Assembly: GCA_900550345.1 (NCBI GenBank)
Contig: URRX01000009.1
Span: 1-19,210, forward strand
DNA length: 19,210 nt
Direction: 5' to 3'
Origin: an uncultured Anaerococcus sp.
GTDB lineage: Bacteria > Bacillota > Clostridia > Tissierellales > Peptoniphilaceae
Shown: in pieces, positions 16,013 to 19,210 of the stretch
Position numbering within the stretch: the stretch's first letter is position 1
Layout: each line of letters starts with the position of its first letter
Position numbers and translations under genes: made by a program
The notes under the pieces: generated by a model
The model's database searches: none
What the model was told of the DNA's origin: nothing
What the model saw: only the letters and a program-made list of their open reading frames with translations

Positions 16013-16199
16013 CCTTATTAATTACTAAAGAACTTATTTTCTATTGAAATTTAATGTGAAAATATAATTTAATAAATGATTACTTAATTATTTATGAAAT
16101 TTCATTTAATTAAATGAAAAACTTTAACAAAAAAAATAGAAACATCAACCCATTTTGCCTAGTGTGGAGATCTCTGCATTAAATTTTAAAAATGGGCAT
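16013..16199. other. Intergenic stretch with palindromes, no gene
   Basis: AT-rich DNA between the nucleoside operon and the tRNA terminators. It holds a perfect 20-bp palindrome TTTCATTTAATTAAATGAAA (16100-16119), overlapped on its left by ATGAAATTTCAT (16094-16105), and the small repeat copy at 16149-16196. There is no ORF with a ribosome binding site; the long plus-strand reading frame over this area runs through the tRNA in antisense and is spurious. Confidence 0.6.
16149..16196. repeat. Small degenerate copy of the CCCAT...ATGGG repeat
   Basis: CCCATTTT (16149-16156) and AAAATGGG (16189-16196) are exact inverted repeats enclosing about 32 bp that contain GAGATCTC (16167-16174). The end motif and the GAGATCTC centre recall the members at 7471-7550 and 15915-16004. 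Short and degenerate, so membership is tentative. Confidence 0.4.
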
Positions 16200-16220
16200 A
16201 AAAAAAGCACCACTCGGTGC
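16200..16220 (-). terminator. Second minus-strand terminator downstream of tRNA-Pro
   Basis: On the minus strand GCACC-GAGT-GGTGC followed by T7 (complement of 16200-16206). A 5-bp, G/C-rich stem with a 4-base loop. It lies about 40 nt beyond the first tRNA terminator and may be a backup. Confidence 0.75.
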
Positions 16221-16253
16221 AATTTTAAAAGGGAAAATTTACGTATTACAACT

Positions 16254-16275
16254 AAAAAAGCAAGCTTTAGCTTGC
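16254..16275 (-). terminator. tRNA-Pro terminator
   Basis: On the minus strand GCAAGC-TAAA-GCTTGC, then T6 (complement of 16254-16259). It begins 7 nt after the encoded CCA end of the tRNA. Confidence 0.85.
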
Positions 16276-16282
16276 AAAAAAA

Positions 16283-16359
16283 TGGTCGGGGTGAAAGGAT
16301 TCGAACCTTCGGCCTCATGGTCCCAAACCACGCGCGCTACCAAGCTGCGCCACACCCCG
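16283..16359 (-). tRNA. tRNA-Pro, anticodon TGG
   Basis: 77 nt read on the minus strand. The acceptor strand CGGGGTG at the 5' end pairs with CACCCCG near the 3' end, followed by the discriminator A and an encoded CCA (the TGG at 16283-16285 on the plus strand is its complement). The D arm contains GCGCAGCTTGGTAGCGC, the anticodon arm TGGTTTGGGACCA has TGG at the centre, and the T arm carries GGTTCGAATCC. All cloverleaf elements are intact. It has its own promoter and terminator. Confidence 0.96.
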
Positions 16360-16379
16360 ATGTCCTAACGACAATATAT

Positions 16380-16408
16380 AATATACCAGCTTTAAAATTA
16401 TTTGTCAA
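16380..16408 (-). promoter_or_regulatory. Promoter of tRNA-Pro
   Basis: On the minus strand TTGACA (16408-16403) and TATATT (16385-16380) are separated by exactly 17 bp. The start site falls near 16373, about 14 nt before the mature tRNA 5' end. A perfect -35, as expected for a stable RNA gene. Confidence 0.85.
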
Positions 16409-16447
16409 ATATTTTTTTGAAAATTTTTAAAAAATTGTAAAATTTGT

Positions 16448-16894
16448 CTATTTAGCTGATATGTAAGAATAAAAATCTTCGATTTCTTTCTCACTGAAAA
16501 TAATTATACCATTTTTCTTTAGGACTTGGCAAGTAATTCCATCACCATTTATTAAATTTTTATCAAAATTTCCATCGTATATATAATCTTTTCCACAAGA
16601 TGGGGATTTTGCTTTTAATAAGGCTATTTTTATATTATATTTTTTACAAAGATCAAGAGATATTTGACTTCCTTTATTAAATTCTTTTGTAAAATCTTCT
16701 CCGTCTATATTTATAACTTTTGAATTTTTTATCTCGCAAGGCTTTCTTGGAGTTTTCATCCCTGAATCTACTTCTGGACATACATCTATAAAATTTATTT
16801 TAGGAAATTTTTCTCTTAAATTTTTGATTTTGTTATTTTTTTCGTCATATCGGCAATTTATTCCCAACAGACATCTTGATATTAAAACATTCAT
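16448..16894 (-). CDS. DUF523 / TudS-like protein
   Basis: 148-aa protein with the full DUF523 pattern: SRCLLGINCRY at the N-terminus (C8, C14), DVCPEVDSGMKTPRKPCEI (C39), GEDFTKEFNKG, LLKAKSPSCGKDYIYDG (C100) and GIIIFSEKEI. Three of these cysteines (C8, C39, C100) sit where family members are thought to hold an iron-sulfur cluster. One characterised member, TudS, removes sulfur from 2-thiouracil, so a desulfidase role is possible but not shown here. Ribosome binding site AGAAAGGA precedes the start on the minus strand. Divergent from the barnase gene with only 43 bp between the start codons. Its 3' end faces the tRNA promoter, and no terminator of its own is seen. Confidence 0.88.
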   Translation of the reverse strand: MNVLISRCLLGINCRYDEKNNKIKNLREKFPKINFIDVCPEVDSGMKTPRKPCEIKNSKVINIDGEDFTKEFNKGSQISLDLCKKYNIKIALLKAKSPSCGKDYIYDGNFDKNLINGDGITCQVLKKNGIIIFSEKEIEDFYSYISAK

Positions 16895-16911
16895 ATTTTT
16901 ATCCTTTCTGA

Positions 16912-16921
16912 TATAATTATA
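16912..16921. promoter_or_regulatory. Palindromic -10 shared by divergent genes
   Basis: TATAATTATA reads TATAAT on both strands, placing a -10 for the DUF523 gene (minus) and for the barnase gene (plus) on the same ten bases. -35 candidates are weak on both sides (TTCATA at 16890-16895 on plus, TTTTCA on minus). The plus start site would fall almost on the ribosome binding site. Confidence 0.5.
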
Positions 16922-16937
16922 GCAAAGGAGAATTCAA

Positions 16938-17387
16938 ATGAAAATTAAAAAGATTTTTTATAAATTTATTTTAAGCTTTTTTCTTATTTTCGCTTTTACT
17001 GGGTGTGTAAAATCTGAAAATTTATCTTCAAATCATAGCGTAGAAAATATAAGTATTGCTGAGGATAAAGCTTATTATAAAAAAGATGACCTTGTTGAGT
17101 ATTTAAAAACTTATAAGAAACTTCCGAAAAATTATCTTACAAAAAAAGAAGCCAAAAAACTTGGTTGGATTCCAAGTAAAGGAAATTTGTGGGAAGTTAC
17201 TGATAAGGGAGTTATTGGTGGAGATTATTTTGGAAATTTTGAAAAAAATTTACCAGATGCAAATTACAAAGAATGTGATGTAAATTATTATGGTGGAAAA
17301 CGTGGGGCTGAAAGATTAATTTATGACGAAGATTTTAATATCTTTTATACCAATGACCACTATAAAACTTTTACTAAGGAGAATTAG
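16938..17387 (+). CDS. Barnase-family ribonuclease with lipoprotein signal
   Basis: 149-aa predicted extracellular guanyl-preferring RNase. Residues 50-147 match Bacillus amyloliquefaciens barnase almost end to end as I recall it: YLKTYKKLPKNYLTKKEAKKLGW, SKGNL, GGDYFGNFE, LIYDEDFNIFYTNDHYKTFTK. Catalytic residues are present: K69 (barnase K27), E112 (E73), R122 (R83), R126 (R87) and H141 (H102). E102 keeps the guanine-binding E60, but R59 is replaced by F101. The signal peptide (1-22) ends in the lipobox FTGC with C23, so the enzyme should be lipid-anchored on the cell surface; classical barnase is freely secreted. AAAGGAG (16924-16930) supports the start. The barstar gene follows directly. 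Confidence 0.92.
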   Translation: MKIKKIFYKFILSFFLIFAFTGCVKSENLSSNHSVENISIAEDKAYYKKDDLVEYLKTYKKLPKNYLTKKEAKKLGWIPSKGNLWEVTDKGVIGGDYFGNFEKNLPDANYKECDVNYYGGKRGAERLIYDEDFNIFYTNDHYKTFTKEN

Positions 17388-17642
17388 ATGATTTTGTTGG
17401 ATGGATATGAATTTAAGTCAAGAGATGAAGCATTTTCTTATTTAAATGAAAAAATTGATTTTGAATATGAAGTAGATAATCTTGATGGTCTTTTTGACTG
17501 TCTTTCTATGGTTGATGAAAAAATTATTATCAAAAATTTCACTTTTATCTATAAAAATTTGAATGAATACGGAGAAAGATTTTTGTCTTGTTTTATGAAA
17601 GCTTGTCTTTTATTTGATTTAGAAATTGATTTTATTTCATAG
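17388..17642 (+). CDS. Barstar-family ribonuclease inhibitor
   Basis: 84-aa cytoplasmic inhibitor that would protect the cell from the barnase made by the preceding gene. The core NLDGLFDCL (31-39) matches barstar NLDALWDCL, keeping the two aspartates that plug the barnase active site (D33 and D37 for D35 and D39) and Y27 for Y29. The final helix ERFLSCFMKAC aligns with ESVLQVFREAK and puts K71 where barstar has E76. Length agrees with barstar (89-90 aa). The ATG follows the barnase TAG with no gap; its ribosome binding site AAGGAG lies inside the barnase end, so translation of toxin and inhibitor is coupled. Acidic protein, no signal peptide. Confidence 0.87.
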   Translation: MILLDGYEFKSRDEAFSYLNEKIDFEYEVDNLDGLFDCLSMVDEKIIIKNFTFIYKNLNEYGERFLSCFMKACLLFDLEIDFIS

Positions 17643-17670
17643 CTTAATATAGTAAAGGAAAGGAGCGAAG

Positions 17671-18021
17671 ATGGAAGATAGGTCTGTAAATAATGAAATT
17701 AGAAACTTTGTTGCAAAAAATATTATAAATAATTTTCTAAAGGACGGAGATAAGTTTTATGAGAAAGAATTCCTTATTAATAAATTTAGGGTAAATCCTT
17801 CTTATGTTGATAAGACTTATCAGAGACTTTTGGATGAAGATTTAATTGAGGCAAAAAGTGATTATTATTATATGAAAATTGATGAAAGCAAAAAAAATGC
17901 CCTTATTGTAGAATTTGCTAATGGATATTTAAATGATTTTTTGAAAAATATGAATTCTATCGGAATTTCCAATGAGGGTGTTTATGATTTTGTAACTTTG
18001 AGGATGAGTGCTAATGGATAA
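17671..18021 (+). CDS. GntR family regulator, YtrA type
   Basis: 116-aa putative transcriptional regulator. Residues 6-70 form a winged helix-turn-helix: EIRNFVAKNIINNFLKDGDKF, then the recognition region VNPSYVDKTYQRLLDEDLIEAK, which matches GntR proteins (usually VNPNTVxRAYxxLExxGLI). The C-terminal 45 residues form a short helical tail (ANGYLNDFLKNMNSIGIS), as in YtrA-type regulators, which sit beside and control ABC transporter genes. The gene overlaps the ATPase by 8 bases, as expected for that type. AAAGGAG lies just upstream. It is 28 bp from the barstar stop with no terminator between, so it may be on the same transcript. Confidence 0.85.
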   Translation: MEDRSVNNEIRNFVAKNIINNFLKDGDKFYEKEFLINKFRVNPSYVDKTYQRLLDEDLIEAKSDYYYMKIDESKKNALIVEFANGYLNDFLKNMNSIGISNEGVYDFVTLRMSANG

Positions 18022-18712
18022 TATTTTAGAAATTAAAAATTTGAAAAAAACTTACGGCAAAAAAAATGTGCTTGATGGAATAAATTTAAAACTTGAAAAA
18101 GGAAAGATATTGGGCCTTATGGGTCCAAATGGTTCTGGTAAAACTACCCTTTTAAAATGTATTATGGGTCTTATTAAGCCAAATGATGGGGAGATTTTAA
18201 TTGATGGGAAAAAAGTTGGGGTTGATACTAAAAAAATCATTTCCTACCTTCCTGATGCCTATCATCTTTATGATAATTTAACAATTGAAGATACTGTAAA
18301 TCTTTACAAGGATTTTTATGATGATTTTAATATGAGAGTTTGTAAGGAACTTTTTGAATTTATGAAAATTCCAAAAGAAGGCTATTCTGAAAAATTATCT
18401 AAGGGAATGAAGGAGAGGCTTCTTTTAGCTCTAACTCTTTCTCGTGATACAAAATTATATATTTTGGATGAGCCGATTGAAGGAGTGGATCCTATTGCCA
18501 AGGATATGATTTTATCTGCAATTATAAAAACTGTAGATATTGGTAGGACAATAATTATTACAACCCATCAAATTGGAGACTTGGAAAATCTTTTTGATAG
18601 AGCAGCCTTTATTCAAAGAGGTCAAATTCTTTTGGAAGAAGATGCCGAAGATTTGAGGGATAAGTACAAAAAACAAATGGTAGATTTATATAAGGAAATT
18701 TTTGTAATATGA
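18014..18712 (+). CDS. ABC transporter ATP-binding protein
   Basis: 232-aa single ATPase domain. Walker A GPNGSGKT (37-44), Q-loop region ISYLPDAYHLYDNLT, signature LSKGMKERL, Walker B LYILDEPIEGVDP and H-loop TTHQI. The YLPD and LSKGMK wording is typical of exporter-type ATPases of the YtrB/CcmA group paired with GntR regulators. I chose ATG 18014 because GAGG (18000-18003) is 10 bases upstream; a GTG at 18008 would be too close. The stop overlaps the next start as ATGA. Substrate unknown: such sets are often tied to cell-envelope stress or peptide export. Confidence 0.9.
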   Translation: MDNILEIKNLKKTYGKKNVLDGINLKLEKGKILGLMGPNGSGKTTLLKCIMGLIKPNDGEILIDGKKVGVDTKKIISYLPDAYHLYDNLTIEDTVNLYKDFYDDFNMRVCKELFEFMKIPKEGYSEKLSKGMKERLLLALTLSRDTKLYILDEPIEGVDPIAKDMILSAIIKTVDIGRTIIITTHQIGDLENLFDRAAFIQRGQILLEEDAEDLRDKYKKQMVDLYKEIFVI

Positions 18713-19210
18713 TTAAGTTTTTAAAGTACGAATTAAAAAGATCCAGGGGATTTTTTCTAATAATGGCACTTTTTGCCATAATTTCAGTATCCCTTATCGG
18801 AATTTTTTATAAATTTAATAGCTTTGATATGGAAAATAAAAATTTTTCATTTTTTATTCTTATTCTTGCCCTTGGTCTTATAATTTTATCGATTTGCCTT
18901 ATATTTTTTACAATTAGGTTTAAAAGAGATATTTTTGATAAGTCATCTTATATAACTTTTACTATTAATATTTCTGTGGCAAAGATTATTTTTGCAAAAT
19001 TTTTGGCGAGTGTCTTGGTTGGATTTTTAAGCCTTTTTATTTTTATAGGTGCATTAATTATAGGATCTAATATTTTAGGAATTTCTAAAGGTTTGTTAGA
19101 TATTTCCTCACTAAATCTTTTAGCCTATGTAGGAGTAAGTGAGATTTATTATTCCATAGCGTATCTTTTGTTAATTTTGGGAATAACCCTATCAAAAGTT
19201 CAAATATTTA
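18709..19210 (+). CDS. ABC transporter permease, partial (runs off window)
   Basis: Open reading frame from ATG 18709 to the window end (167 codons, no stop). It begins MIKFLKYELKRSRGFFLIMALF: a short amphipathic cytoplasmic start, then a first helix (about 16-33). Further helices are at about 48-70 (FSFFILILALGLIILSICLIFF) and 98-120, with more beyond. This pattern fits an ABC-2-type permease paired with the ATPase upstream. Translation is coupled through the ATGA overlap. The substrate cannot be told and the C-terminal half is missing. Confidence 0.82.
   Translation, partial: MIKFLKYELKRSRGFFLIMALFAIISVSLIGIFYKFNSFDMENKNFSFFILILALGLIILSICLIFFTIRFKRDIFDKSSYITFTINISVAKIIFAKFLASVLVGFLSLFIFIGALIIGSNILGISKGLLDISSLNLLAYVGVSEIYYSIAYLLLILGITLSKVQIF

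Noticed and set aside
16200..16220. Hairpin resembling the terminal stem of a Cas9 tracrRNA (GCACCGAGT-GGTGC)
   Set aside because: There is no cas gene, no CRISPR repeats and no anti-repeat nearby. A short G/C stem with a T tail is adequately explained as a terminator.
16155..16430. Plus-strand reading frame of 91 codons
   Set aside because: It runs antisense through the tRNA-Pro and both its terminators, the typical false ORF over tRNA genes, and has no ribosome binding site.
18008..18013. GTG start two codons upstream for the ABC ATPase
   Set aside because: It is too close to the Shine-Dalgarno sequence. ATG 18014 has normal spacing and gives the usual short N-terminus.

Overview
The window is low-GC DNA (roughly 30% G+C by eye) with strong AGGAGG-type ribosome binding sites, Gram-positive lipoproteins with type II signal peptides, and densely packed operons. 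The mix of an Opp peptide importer, a BMP-type nucleoside importer, a glpF/glpA pair with a cre-like site, an M42 peptidase and a DUF523 protein fits an anaerobic, peptide- and nucleoside-scavenging Firmicute. My best guess is a Gram-positive anaerobic coccus of the Peptoniphilaceae (Anaerococcus/Peptoniphilus-like). The genus is inference only.

Layout. (1) 175-5823: oligopeptide ABC importer operon in the order oppB-oppC-oppD-oppF-oppA behind one good sigma-A-type promoter. oppA is split by a one-base deletion, most likely in an A5 tract at 5172-5176. (2) 5849-7380: a terminator, then a 469-aa lipoprotein of unknown function. (3) 7381-7604: a convergent terminator region in which one hairpin is present twice, as 22-bp copies flanking a 171-bp palindromic repeat element. 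(4) 7605-9962, minus strand: glycerol facilitator glpF followed by a glpA-type FAD/[2Fe-2S] glycerol-3-phosphate dehydrogenase. They sit behind a promoter with a cre-like box over the start site and an intrinsic terminator in the leader, which suggests catabolite control plus antitermination. (5) 9978-11065: divergently transcribed M42 aminopeptidase. (6) 11161-16012: BMP-family nucleoside-binding lipoprotein, a terminator, then the nucleoside importer ATPase and two permeases (NupNOPQ-like), closed by a terminator related to the repeat at 7471-7550. (7) 16013-16448: an intergenic stretch with palindromes, two minus-strand terminators and a minus-strand tRNA-Pro(TGG) with its own promoter. (8) 16448-16894, minus strand: a DUF523/TudS-like protein, divergent from (9) 16938-19210: a barnase-like ribonuclease made as a lipoprotein, its barstar-like inhibitor, a YtrA-type GntR regulator, an ABC ATPase and the start of its permease, all tightly spaced.

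How the genes work together: most of the window concerns uptake and first-step breakdown of external nutrients (peptides, nucleosides, glycerol). The most notable locus is the barnase-barstar pair. The RNase appears lipid-anchored, all four core catalytic residues are present, and a known salt bridge of the classical complex (barnase R59 with barstar E76) is missing on both sides, as if the interface had changed jointly. The repeat family placed at operon ends, the glpF leader and the oppA frameshift are the other main observations.
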